A DNA stretch of 64,000 nt from Apostichopus japonicus (lineage: Eukaryota; Echinodermata; Holothuroidea; Aspidochirotida; Stichopodidae). Position 1 is the stretch's first letter. Each line of letters opens with the position of its first letter. The stretch is from positions 5,368,001 to 5,432,000 of the forward strand of contig NC_092577.1 of NCBI RefSeq assembly GCF_037975245.1. Reading direction: 5' to 3'. This document shows, piece after piece, positions 1 to 11,162 of the stretch. The notes under the pieces were generated by a model. That model was not told where the DNA came from. It saw only the letters and a program-made list of their open reading frames with translations, and ran no database searches. The translations under genes were made by a program, and so were the position numbers.

Positions 1-706
1 GGCAAATGGTTTCTGGGTTGTTGGTTGCAATACTGCCGTCTTCAAAGCTAAACGTGGTTGCGTCAAATGTAAGAAAATTCGGGGCAAGCTTAACCATCAA
101 AAATGGCGGATCTACCAGCAGATCGCGTAGAGGCATGTCCCTATGTACGTATTGTGATGTAGACTATTTTGATTCTTGGTAGTGAAAGAGGGTCGAAAGC
201 TGCTGAAACGCTATGTCGTCCTCTTTACTTGCGTGGCTTCTAGGCGGTACACGTAGAAGTGTCTTGTTCGCTGAGTACTGACTCCTTTCTCGATGCATTA
301 AGACGGTTTTTTTGCGGTTCTGGGTCCCATTAGATCATTGCACTCAGATCAAGGAACTAGCAATGAACTTGGAGATAGCAATAAAGGTTAAGCAGGCTCT
401 AACTGAGATGGATCCTAATAGAGTAGGTAGTTTCCCTCTAAAAGAAAGGTTCGATTATTTTAAGTTCAAATTTAAAGACCCACATGCCAGTAATATGGGA
501 GGGTTATGGAAAAGTCAGATTCTCAATGTTCGCAACATATTGAATTTTACATAAGATAAGCATGGCACTCAGTTAGAAGACGAGACACTTAGAACCTTCA
601 TGTATGAGGTAGCTTCATTACTTAATAGCCGCACATTGTCAGCAGACAAACTCTATGATCCAATATCTTTGGGACCATTGACCACTAACCATTTGATCAT
701 CATGAA
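1..706 (+). pseudogene. BEL/Pao retrotransposon integrase relic
   Basis: Degraded integrase portion of a BEL/Pao LTR retrotransposon; it enters from the left edge. Visible in order: a CVKC zinc-knuckle-like motif (near 60), MADLPADRV (102-128), the segment around YVVLFTCVAS (~210-240), a SDQGTS catalytic-region match (~345), PHASNMGGLW (~480-510) and LNSRTLSADKLYDP then LGPLTTNHL (~625-700), the classic end of the Pao integrase core. The pieces lie in all three forward frames with several frameshifts, and a TAA at 552-554 separates two in-frame blocks. Similarity stops near 706 after the NHLIIMKS motif, so the C-terminal part is truncated. No LTR is visible nearby. Family assignment is firm from motif order; the element is certainly non-functional. 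Confidence 0.85.
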
Positions 707-2290
707 GTCGCTTTACTTTAATTTAAGCGCTGTGATCTATTGTAGAGCGCTCTATCAAATACATATTAATAAAAGTAATAAAATAATAATAATAAGTAAA
801 GGGTGCACATTCCCCCTCCAGGTAATTTCCATTCATCAGATATATAATCACACAAACGTTGGCGTAGAGTCCAGTAAATGACCAATGTGTTTTGGTCGCG
901 GTGGAGATTAGAGTACCTGCAAAATCTTCAAGTGCGTCAAAATTGGTATAAACCCTCTCGTTATATAGATATATATGACGTATAGAAATGGTGCACCACC
1001 ACCAGAACGCTAAATTGTAGGATGGGAATATAACGGTAATTTGCAGTATTTGTATAAGTTTTATTTCCCCCCAATATGTAACTTTTTGTTACTTGCGTAA
1101 TTGAAGAGAAAGGTTTGTTCTACCTACTCGCGTGTCCCTGGACAGGTATTGACGATGACCTGCTCTAGGCCTCCATGCACTCCTCGTGTGCAGGGTAGAA
1201 CATCCTTCATTGGTCCAATTGAGTGTAATGATATGATTCATACCTCCCCTTCCCCTCCCCCTCTCGCCCTCCCTCCCCCAAAAATACTTTACTAGTCCAA
1301 ACATTCATTAAACGCCCATTTAACGCCAGACATGTATTGAATGCTTTGGTTAAAATCTGTACATGTTGCATCCACAAACACAGTGCATGATTCAACTTTT
1401 CTGTGGTTTCTTCGTTCCACCTCTTACGAAATTTTGGTTTAAACTGTGACGTATCGGTTACGTAATGTCTTAAATCTAACAAGAGTAGAGCCACATTAAT
1501 TATGTCAATGTTAAGACAAAATGACATTCTTTGGTTATCTAAAATACCATTGTGAAAATTTTGAAGTGATATTAAGTAATATTTGTGATTTTGTTTTGTA
1601 AGTTTGCATTTCTTCATTTCTTTCTGCCCCAATGTTTTATCGTTCTTAACATGAAGACAAAAAGATGAAGTGACTGATACGTCATTTCATATGATATAAA
1701 ATAACAAATGCATATTCTGTATATTAAGAAACTGAGACTTACATAACTTGATCGATTATTTCAATACTTTTCATGTTATTCTTTTATAATGATTTTTTCC
1801 CTTTATTATTGTTTTACTGATTTGTGATCTGACCAATTCAAATAATCCTTTTAATACTTGTAGTTAATAATTAAAATTTTACGGTATATTTTATTTGGTA
1901 TATTGACTGATCGCAATCAGCGCAAGAAGAATATAACAAATAGTTCACCGACATAAAAAGATATAAAAGTTTCTATTTAGTGTTAACACTAATAATTAAC
2001 AGTCAAGTTAAGGACGCCTTGTATCGTCTTCATTTACTTTCCGTTGTGGTTATATACCTACGTAAAGCCTTCGCTGTAAATACAATACGATCACGTGAGC
2101 TTACATAATTTAACAAGATTGAAAATGAAAATAACTCTGATAATGTTCTGTACATTAAGTAAACCTTAAGTATAATAGTATGCTCTTTGTAATTCACTTT
2201 TCCTTTTTAACATTTTCTTCAAGTTTTTGTTTTACTGCATCTTTGAAAGTTTCTACAATTTTGTAAGACTAAAGAAGAATCAAACCCAAC
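707..2290. other. AT-rich spacer, no supported gene
   Basis: No recognisable gene or element. A 141-codon open frame on the minus strand (1207-1632) has protein-like composition but no motif I recognise, and its C-terminal end runs into a C/T-rich tract at 1245-1280, so I do not call it a gene. Confidence 0.5.
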
Positions 2291-2560
2291 GATCATTTTA
2301 ATATTATGTGATAGTAAGCTATCGATCAATTTAATATAATGTGATAGGTAAGCTCTCGATCATTGTAATATTATGCGATAGCTAAGCTATCGATCATTTT
2401 AATATTATGTTATAGGTAAGCTATCGATCATGTTAATATAATGTGATAGGCAAGCTATTGATCATGTTAATATGATGTAATATCGAAGCTATCGATCATT
2501 TTAATATTATATGATAGGTAAACTATCGATCATTTCTTTATTATATGATAGGTAAGCTAT
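2291..2560. repeat. 34-bp tandem repeat with internal hairpin
   Basis: Eight tandem copies. GATCA marks the unit starts at 2291, 2324, 2358, 2392, 2426, 2460, 2494 and 2528, a strict 34-bp spacing apart from a first unit of 33. Each unit holds GATAG..TAAGCTATC, so GATAG and CTATC arms can pair. Copies differ by a few point changes, which indicates age. Flanks are plain AT-rich DNA. Confidence 0.9.
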
Positions 2561-3085
2561 ATCGTTAAATGTTATCATAATAACAATGACTAGCTGTATA
2601 TCGTTAAACCATTGATGGTGTTACTCAAAATCAAACTGAAACATTGTCTCAGAGATGACATTAATTAATAACAATTTTATTTGGTAATCAAGTTCTTTGT
2701 TCCATTATTATGATCCTTAATGATGTTTCTTTGAAGACAATATACTTTGTCGTATTATAGTAAGATTTTAACATTAATAACGAGATAATGTTCTGTATAT
2801 TTAACGTAAACCTTAAATATAATGATCGGCTCGCCATACTTATCTTTCATCTTCTTGTTTTTTTGCTACTTCTTATTCATGATTCATTATTCTGATTGGT
2901 GATTAATGAATATTCATGATCTCTTCATTGTAATTCAGTTTTGTCGTATTAGCTCCTAACCCAATTGGATATTATGAAAGCCATAAAAGTTACCAGTATT
3001 AACCAATCCCCGTCCCTGCAGAAATGAATTTCTTTACATTACTATAACCAACACCGACATACAGATAAATATGTAAGAAATTACC

Positions 3086-3237
<152 letters not shown>

Positions 3238-3262
3238 CAAATAGTAGTGGTCCATACTGATA

Positions 3263-3462
3263 ATATAAAAGATAAACAAGCGAATATTTTTAACAACGAC
3301 ATACTGCTATATTTCGGAGTGGTCACCACTCCATCGTCAGGCAAAAGTACAAGATCAATTAAATATATTAATATTTAATTGATCTTGTACTTTAGCCTGA
3401 CGATGGAGTGGTGACCACTCCGAAATATAGCAGTATGTCGTTGTTAAAAATATTCGCTTGTT

Positions 3463-3474
<12 letters not shown>
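3263..3474. repeat. Large near-perfect palindrome with hammerhead-like core
   Basis: Inverted repeat with arms of about 104 bp and a 4-nt centre (3367-3370). The arms pair base by base about 3368.5 with one mismatch seen (AAAAG versus CTTTA). Each arm contains a 17-bp sub-palindrome, GGAGTGG(T/A)CCACTCC-like. In the right arm the order is CTGACGA (3397-3403), a 7-bp stem with a 3-nt loop, then GAAA (3422-3425). That is the layout of a hammerhead ribozyme core (CUGANGA, stem II, GAAA) with one extra base before stem II. Both outer sides run into (TA)n. It could derive from a head-to-head pair of Penelope-like element termini, whose ends are known to carry hammerhead motifs; that origin is inference. 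Confidence 0.85.
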
Positions 3475-3551
<77 letters not shown>

Positions 3552-3603
3552 CAGTTAAAGTTCATATAACTGTTCTTATATATATATATATATATAAGAA
3601 CAG

Positions 3604-3640
<37 letters not shown>

Positions 3641-3660
3641 AACAGTTATATGAACTTTAA
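3466..3660. repeat. (TA)n tracts with nested short inverted repeats
   Basis: Three (TA)n tracts are separated by copies of ATAAGAACAGTTATAT and its reverse complement (around 3552-3576, 3595-3607 and 3636-3660). This gives several overlapping hairpins next to the large palindrome. The motif TTCATATAACTGTTCTTATA occurs near 3560 and returns inverted near 3640. Confidence 0.8.
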
Positions 3661-3692
3661 AGAACTAAACGCAACACTAAACGCAACACTAT

Positions 3693-4527
3693 TGTTAAGA
3701 GAACATACAATTACGAAAGGGCATCACTATCGATTCCATTTCAATGAAGTTGAGAAAAAGGTAAACGAGAAATGATTCTTGATATGGCGAATCGTATAAA
3801 AACCCGCCCAGATCGGAGAGTTTCTCAGTTTCTGAACGAATACAAGCGACGACACTTATATTATTATACCATTCTACTATATATCGTCAGTGCTCAACTA
3901 CCAGTAGTTTCTGAGGGATTGAGATATCGATACTAAGATTGATTCTACACTTCCACTCAGAAGTTTGAAGAGGACTTTGCTGTGAAACTACAGTTTTTCA
4001 GTCTTTATTTCGGAGAAGGTGAAGAATTTCTGTCTCCGTTGAGGAAGTTCGTTACGCCAGGAGTTAGTGGCTATAAAGCTGATTTTGGACTGACTCTGGG
4101 AATTTTTAGTCGGCGAGAAGTTCGACTTGTGCTTCACTCTATTGTGGCTGGAAGTCCGTCTTCTATTTTGGAACATCGCCGGAAAGAAGGTGACTGCTGT
4201 TTCTGGGATCGTCGAGGACCAGTGAATTTCGCGGTACAACGGACCGAGAATCGTCGTCATCAAGGTCGTGGCCGCTGAGGGATATCGCCGTTGGAAGAGA
4301 CCAGCGTGTTTTAAAGTGTATCCTATCTTGTTAAGTTTGTGAGTAATTTTCTATATATTTGTAATTACCACTTGTTGTTGTTTGTTCGAAATCCATTGTT
4401 CAATATAGTTTACGTTTCATTTAAAATCTCTAGACTCGTCAATTTGTCTGTGTTCCTTACGGAAACGAACCCAGGCTTGTGTCTCGTTAAAATTAGTTAT
4501 CGAGGCCTCTCACATTCCAACGTAACA
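3693..4527. mobile_element. Possible solo LTR
   Basis: An 835-bp block begins TGTTAAG and ends CGTAACA, so its ends form the short TGTTA/TAACA inverted repeat typical of LTRs. It holds a TATA-like TATAAAAAC near 3797 and a GC-richer stretch after it. No clear target-site duplication was found, and no second copy lies in the window. The boundaries rest on the terminal repeat alone, so this is tentative. Confidence 0.35.
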
Positions 4528-5740
4528 GTATTCTAAGCCACAGATATTCACGAATAAAAGAAATCATTTAGTTTGGTAAGCCGCAGGTATTCATAGATTA
4601 GTCCTATTTGTAAGTATATTAGATTACAGATATTAATATTTTATTCTGCCAAATAAGCCATACATATTTTTAGAAAAATATTGTTGGTATATATTCTAAG
4701 CCACATATATTCATAGATTAATCTACTATGTGTAGGTCCTACATATTCTTAGATAAATATGATTCGTATGTATTCTAAGTCACAGATTATCATAGATGCA
4801 TCCATAATGAATGTGATGTAAGCCACAGATATTCATAGAATATTTTACTATGTAAGCCACATATGGTCCTAGACAAATCAGGTTTGTATATATTCTAAGC
4901 CACAGATATGAAGAGAAATCCATTATGTAAATGATGTTGGCCAAAAGTATTCTTAAATAAATGAACTAATTTAGTTTTGTAAGCCACAGATATTCATAGA
5001 TTTTTCATTTTCGTATTTATTCAAAACCAAAGATATTCATCGATTAATTTGCTACATGGGTAATACATATTGTTAGATAAATATGATTCGTTTGTATTCT
5101 AAGTCACAGAATATCATAGATGAAAACATAATGTAAGTGATGTTACCTACAGATATTCATATATTTTTTATATGTAAGCCATAGATATTCCTACACAAAT
5201 ATAGTTCGTATGTATTCTGAGCCACAGATTATTATAGATGAAACCATAATGTAGTGATGTTAGCTACAGATATTCATATATTTTTCTATGTAAGCCATAG
5301 ATATTCCTAGACAAATATAGTATGTATTTTAAGACACAGATATGCATAGATATTCATAAATAAGTGAAATAGTATAGTTTTGTAAGCGACAGACATTCAT
5401 AGATGAATCTGCTATCTAAGCCATAGATATTCATAGACTACTATACATCCTTATAAGTGGTGTAAGCCACATATATTAAAAAGTGAACTAATAAGCCATA
5501 GATTTTCATAAATAATTATATTACGTATGTTTTTGTAAGCCACAGATATTCATAGATTAGTCTGTTTCCATTATGTAAATGGCATGAGCCACAGATATCC
5601 ATAGATAAATCCATAATGTAAATTCTGTAAGCCCGGTGTAAGTATTTTTGTAAGCCACAGATATTCATAGATTAATCAGTTAGTTAGGTCATACAAATTC
5701 TTTGATAAATATTATTCGTAAGTCACGCAATTAGATTAGT
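4528..5740. repeat. Minisatellite with AAGCCACAGATATTCATAGA core
   Basis: More than twenty diverged copies of a core close to TAAGCCACAGATATTCATAG, separated by AT-rich spacers of about 15-40 bp that often carry TATGTA. Copies vary in length and sequence. The array resumes at about 7077-7345 after a LINE relic, so the two blocks were probably one array. Confidence 0.85.
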
Positions 5741-5754
5741 CTATTTCGTATGTA

Positions 5755-5757
5755 TTC

Positions 5758-5814
<57 letters not shown>

Positions 5815-6745
5815 ACATTTACAAAGCCCAGCTTCTATCAGTGCCACAACGACACAGACTTGCACATATGGGCTAAAAAACAAAATTAGACCATATCATA
5901 TGCAGACAATTTGTAAAGAACATATGTTTTAATTGGCGTTTGAAGGGGTCATGGCCTACAATTAGGCGTATGTTGGTAGGGAGCGCATTACAAAGCTTTG
6001 GACCACTGAAAGCAAAATCCCTGGTACTATACTTTGTATGGACTCTAGGGATGACAAGGAGTAATTTGTCAGGACGAGAAACAACAATAAGTTCTCTCAA
6101 GTAATTAGGTTTCAGTATTGTGAATACAATTATGGACAAAGATGATTTTAAAGTAAATCCGATCTTTGACTGGGAGCCAGAGTAAATCATGAACAATTTC
6201 AGATACCTCATCGCGCCTGCTACGACCATAAATAATCCTTGCTGCGCTATTTTGGTGAGACTGTAGTTTGCTATAAAATTCGAGTTGATACCATAGTAAA
6301 GATAGTTGCACATGTCAATTCTATAAATAACAAGGGAAATTAGAAGATTTCTCACAAGGTCACGTGGAAGAAAATATTTGACTTTAGAAATATAACGGAT
6401 CAGAGTAAAGTCATTAGAGATTGTGTAATTGAGTATTGGAAGCTAGATGGTGGTCAACATGAACACCGAGGTTTTTGGCAACACTAACGAAGCGAATTGA
6501 GTGCCTACCATGGAGATTAACCCCACGAATTACAATCTGTTTTAAAATAGATTTATTGCCTAGTAACATGATTGTAGTTTTGTAAGTTGAGCTTCAGAAA
6601 GAAACGAGACATCCAGTTCTGAATTGTTGGAGACATTTCAAATTGTCATGTAAAACTTATAAATTGTTGTTGGCTATCAAAGAGTATATAGATCTGATAG
6701 TTATCCGCAAATACCGCCACTCTAAACCCTTTCGAATGAATGACA
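5755..6745 (-). pseudogene. CR1/L2-like LINE reverse transcriptase relic
   Basis: Minus-strand remnant of a non-LTR retrotransposon ORF2. Reading down the coordinates: the RT active-site region as FADNYQIYILF (~6680-6715, the usual YADD changed to FADN), a KTTIML..GNKSIL block (~6540-6590), NLGVHVDHHL (~6445-6480), then the thumb region NSAARIIYG and LLWLPVKDRIYFKI (~6140-6265), then a shifted frame with RDFAFSGPKLCNALP (~5955-6010). At least two frameshifts are needed to follow it. After the stop and about 60 bp of 3' sequence there is a (CAGA)n tract at 5757-5811, which on the minus strand is a microsatellite 3' tail as in CR1/L2/RTE elements. The upstream half of ORF2 is missing. I see nothing recognisable at 6746-7076. 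Confidence 0.8.
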
Positions 6746-7076
6746 GAGTTAAATAACACCATATATGTACAATTATATATGCAATTATTTATTATATATT
6801 TAAGCTGCAGGTTTACAGTCTTGTTCAAAGCCAAGGTCATCTTGTACGACTTAACATCACTTAACCCTTGTTCATTAGTAAACTGTCACAGACAATCCCT
6901 CATGTGGCACTACAGTGCATCACATATACGTGTCCCCTGGTGTACTTCCGTCGGGCGCAGCCACAAACCGGCGCACGCAACTATATTAAAAAGTCCCAAT
7001 TTATACACCGGTGAAGAGAGAAAATGGAGATTAAGTGCCTTGCCCGTGGGCACAACGTAATGAATAAGTTCTTCAA

Positions 7077-7345
7077 CAAATTAAATGTGTTTCATAAGCC
7101 ACCGAGATTCATAGATAATATTCTGATATAGATAAGTATATTATGTAAGTGATGTCCGTATACATGATTCATAAGTATTTTAAGCCCCAAAATTCATAGA
7201 TAAAAAAGTCATGAAGGTTCTGTGGACTACAGTTTTTTAAAGAGAAAGATGTTACTTAAGTGTTTTAAGGCTCAGGTATTCATGAATTAATTATGTTACG
7301 TAAATGTATTCAGCCACAGATATTCATAGCTAAATCGTTAACGTT
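7077..7345. repeat. Minisatellite, second block
   Basis: Resumption of the AAGCCACAGATATTCATAGA-type array seen at 4528-5740, with more diverged copies (for example near 7095, 7180, 7265 and 7315). Confidence 0.7.
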
Positions 7346-7373
7346 AAAGTACTTAAATTAAATTTAGATAAAT

Positions 7374-8522
7374 TTGTTATGCACATGTCACAGTTTTTCG
7401 ACTCCTCCAGCGGCACAAGACCCGCCGGTCCATCAATTGTGCCCCCACCACGTGTTCCGGGGAGAATTTCCCCTCTCGTTTCAGACCCATACGCGCTGGA
7501 TGTCCAGCCCTCAGAGGCTTTTATCAGAGCTAGGGGATCGCCTCGAAGACTTCAAGGACGACCGGACGTCTGGAGTAGGATCGGATGAGAAAGAAGTGGA
7601 ACCGAGGGGAACCGAGGGGAACCACCCTCCCACCGTGGAGGCCGCTTCGTAAAGGCCGCATCCATATTTAAGCTGAGACTGGGTTCTGAGGACCCACCAG
7701 ACCAAAGATCTAAATACTGGAAACAAGTCACAGCGACAAAGGCACAGCGACTGGAAACAAGGCACAGCGGCAGTGGAGACGACGGGAGAGGAGGAACCCC
7801 TCTTCCGCTCTTCCTTCTTTTTAACACCCTAAAAGGACAGGTCCTGGAGATAAATCTCAAACCACTGAACAAGGCCTTCCGATTGGCCCACAAATGTTTA
7901 TCTCAAAAGAATTGCGTTAGTCATCCCAACCTTGCGTAGAACATTTGGGCAGCTTGCGTCGATCTGATGTCGACTGCCAACGATTTCTCGCCTTCCCCTG
8001 CAAGGGAAAACACTTCAAATGTGTGGCGCCACCATTTGGCCCAACATGTTCCCCAATAATCTTCATAAGAGTAGCGGGCGCCGTGGTAGCGGACCTAGGT
8101 CGAAGAAGTGTTTCTCACTACGTGTTACTCGACGAATAGCCGGTAACGGGAAAGTTTCGCCAAGAGGCTCAATTCAACGTGATCCGCTCCACTCCACTCC
8201 AACTTCACATCCTATTCTTCGATCCAGAGCGATGTATCCTAGACACGCCCATGTCGTTAGAAACCCTAGACGCAGCCCATCCCTCATGATGGTTAATAAG
8301 CGAGAACAGAACGCACGGGCGTCCCTTCCAGATGCCGAAACCCCTCACCTCTATCTCCTCAGACGCTACATTGAGGAGCTGGGGGCGTGCCTCAACAACG
8401 TTACGATTGTAGTGAAGTGGGAACCCTGCAGGTGGGAGTTGCATATCAACGAACTAGAGATAAAAGCCAGAGCCAGAGCCCTTCGCCATTCCGACAGTAT
8501 TTCTAGTCTTGAAATGTCATAG
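7374..8522 (+). pseudogene. DIRS-like retrotransposon RT/RNase H relic
   Basis: GC-richer broken coding block. KPLNKAFRLAH (~7855-7890) resembles the start of the RT domain. A 64-codon frame from 7945 has QRFLAFPCKGKHF and APPFGPTCSP, then VSHYVLLDE, which match the order FLxF, LPFG and YLDD of DIRS-type RT (LDD is changed to LDE). The next frame, to 8522, has WELHINELEIKARARAL (~8430-8480), matching the HINxLE hallmark of the RNase H domain in DIRS elements. Frames change at least three times. No tyrosine recombinase is seen. A gypsy-like RT is the alternative, but the HINELE motif favours DIRS. Confidence 0.65.
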
Positions 8523-8868
8523 TCCAAGAAAAAGAAGAATTGGAAAGCTGGTAACGTTGCTATAGCTATTCCGGTTTTCAAAATATGCTGAACAGCTGGA
8601 ATGCTCCTTCAATGGGAAATAGATAATAGCGTTGGCTCCTCACTGCAGGTTAATTGTTATGTTAATGTGACAGAGTGGAATTTTTCCCTTTTTGGCCTCC
8701 CAAGGTCTTAGTCATCTGGACAGGTTCAGGAAGTTCTCTGCCCTTCCTTATACCATTTGCATATTCATTAGGAGAGTACTGCTACCCATCATGTTACACA
8801 GGTCTACTTTGTTCTCTGCTCCATAGTACCTAACCACATACTCTTCCACAATGAAATAGGGCTTATAG
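8523..8868. other. Spacer, nothing recognised
   Basis: No coding or repeat signal seen between the DIRS-like relic and the first CAGG-type transposon end. Confidence 0.5.
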
Positions 8869-11162
8869 CAGGCGCGTATCCAAGGGGGGGGGGCGTTGGG
8901 GGCGCGCGCCCCCCGGGTAAGAAAAAGAGGAGAGAAAAAAAAGAGAAGAAAAAGGGAAAAAAGAGGGGGAAAAGAGGAGGAGGAGAGGAAGGAAGGGAAA
9001 AGAAAAAGAAGAAAGAGAGAAAACGGAGAAAAGGAGGGAGTAAAAGAAAACTGCCAAGACACCGGGAAGAGAAAGAGGAACAGTGACATTATTACAGCGC
9101 TGATCCCTATTATATACACATGGCCGGGTAGCCAATGACGGATCGAGGACTTCGGAAGGGGCGTGCGCCTCACCCTACCCCTTACACCGACAACTCCATT
9201 TTTGACGTTTCCATTTTTCCTCTCTCACTAATGTATCTATATAAATACTATATATGGTCTATCATAACGCGTGTGTGTGTATGGACGCCTTAAACAATTG
9301 TGCTATGAAACCAACTGTGGCTGGTCTCGAACTCGACCGCCGTCGTCGGGGAACATGACGCATTTCGGGAAGGGGGGGGGGACCGCCCCCCCCGAACATA
9401 TTTTTTTTATGATATCGCTAGTAATTTCAAAATAGAAAATGCTTAGATGCAACTTACAAGGCATGGGGAGTGTCGTTTCCAGCGACCTGTGAGGCATTTT
9501 CGGCCAAAATTTTCTTGTACGCTTCGCCCCAACTCGTGGTGGCGCTACGCTTAGATAGTTTGCCAACAGGCTTCGCCCCTCCCTTGGCAAATTATTCGCT
9601 GCGCACCTTTTCGAATTTGTAAAGCAAACAGCAGATATCACATCATATCAGTGAGCATGAAAATGGCGGTTCCAGGATGAACAGCCTCAAAACTGTCGAT
9701 GTGTGTAGTCATAGGAACCCAATTTGATTTGGGGGGGGGGGGGGGTTGTAACGACTTGCCCGATAAATATAACCTAATTTTTTCGCGCGTTCAACAAGTG
9801 AATGTCAATACCATATTAGCAAGCATCGGTTATTACATCGCATACCATCGTGTATCGTACGGTCCGTGGAAATTGCGCAGTATACCGCGGGATGCTAATG
9901 TAAACAACGAAATGTCTTATGTAGATGGAGAAAAAGCATGGAGGTCCAATTATGTCAAATTCTCTTTTACATTAGTAATGGCGAATTAGTCGACCAAGCT
10001 TAAAACTTGATTTTAATTATCAAGGAGATATTTTTTCATTTCCTTTAGCTATTCATCATTGCAATTTATTTTTCTTTCAGCAGGACCCCCCCCCCCCGCC
10101 TCCTACGCCTATGTGTGTAGTGTTCGGTTTCGGAAATATCTGATATTATTTCATTTCCTTCAACCAAGTTTTATATTAGCCGTTATAAGAGGGTTTAATA
10201 TTTGTACACCAATAAATTAACTGTGTCTGAATTTTCGAAAATTTCCTTACCAACATTCTTCATCGTACTTCCCTCTACTCGTGTAATTTTGACCTGTCTG
10301 TGAGGGGTTGAAGGCGGTTTTTCTATATTGGTTGTCCATAGATGACATTTTTTGCAACATTATGGGTATGTTTTGACGACGAAATGTCTTATGTAGATGG
10401 AGAAAAAGCATGGCGGTCCAATTATGTCAAAACTCTCTTTTACATTAAGTAATGGCGAATTAGGGGCTGCAGCCCCCCCCCCCCCCCCGCCTCCTACGCT
10501 TATGTGTGTAGTGTTCGGTTTCGGAAATATCTGCTATTTTTTCATTTCCTTCAACGAAGTTTTATAATAGCCGTTATAACAGGTTTTAATATTTGTACAC
10601 CAATAAATTAACTGTCTGAATTTTCGAAAATTTCCGACCAACAATCTTCATCACACTTCCCTCTACTCGTGCAATTTTGACCGGTCTGTTAGGGGTTGAA
10701 CGAGGTTTTTCTATATTGTTTGTCCATAGATGAAATTTTGCGCAACATTATGGGTATGTTTTGAGGTTAGTTTATTCACGAGAAACGTGAATTTTCAAAT
10801 TCTGAACAAATAATGGGCTTAAAACCTTCAAAAGTGGGGCTGACGGATATTGTGTGCCGCGACGTAAAATCACCTACAAAAGCAATGATCCACGGGAGAT
10901 GCGATGAGGTCGAACATGATTTGTGACTGGTGACAATCTTCAAAAAGGTTATGGATGGAAAAAACTATTGGGAAATACTTGGTTCTCAGGCAAAATGTGT
11001 ACACCTGGTTGGTTATTTTCAAGCCCGAGAAGTGCCATTTCCGGTGATCTGGGTGGTATTAAAACCAGAATTTTTCTTGTACGCTGCGCGCTAACCGATG
11101 GTGGCGCTCCGCTTAGATAGTAATTCTCGCCCCCGGGTTAGAAAATCCTGGATACGCCCCTG
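8869..11162. mobile_element. Cluster of CAGG-type MITE ends with G/C tracts
   Basis: The left edge reads CAGGCGCGTATCCAAGG (8869) followed by a G-run and GCGCGCGCCCCCC. The right edge, on the minus strand, reads CAGGGGCGTATCCAGG (ending at 11162). These are inverted ends of one hAT-like MITE family. The 8 bp outside the two ends (gcttatag and gtaatgta) do not match, so they need not belong to one insertion. Inside are several G or C runs (9371, 9732, 10084 and 10470). The segment 11040-11140 resembles 9480-9570 (both hold TTTTCTTGTACGC and GGTGGCGCT), so parts of two or more copies are nested. A purine-only tract spans about 8920-9055. No transposase was seen. Confidence 0.45.
9905..10770. 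repeat. Tandem duplication inside the MITE cluster
   Basis: The stretch 9905-9990 (CGAAATGTCTTATGTAGATG...) recurs at 10380-10465, and 10098-10375 recurs at 10495-10765 with few differences. So a unit of about 390 bp is repeated in tandem, the first copy holding about 80 bp extra near 9990-10080. Both copies contain a poly-C tract followed by GCCTCCTACGC. Confidence 0.85.

Noticed and set aside
2291-2560. CRISPR array
   Set aside because: The 34-bp units are contiguous repeats without unique spacers, and the genome is animal.
8748-9173. Overlapping Ser/Phe-rich and Lys/Arg-rich frames
   Set aside because: They translate a low-complexity purine/pyrimidine tract.
8869-11162. One complete hAT element spanning both CAGG ends
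   Set aside because: The flanking 8-bp sequences do not match and internal repeats show several nested copies, so a single insertion is not supported.
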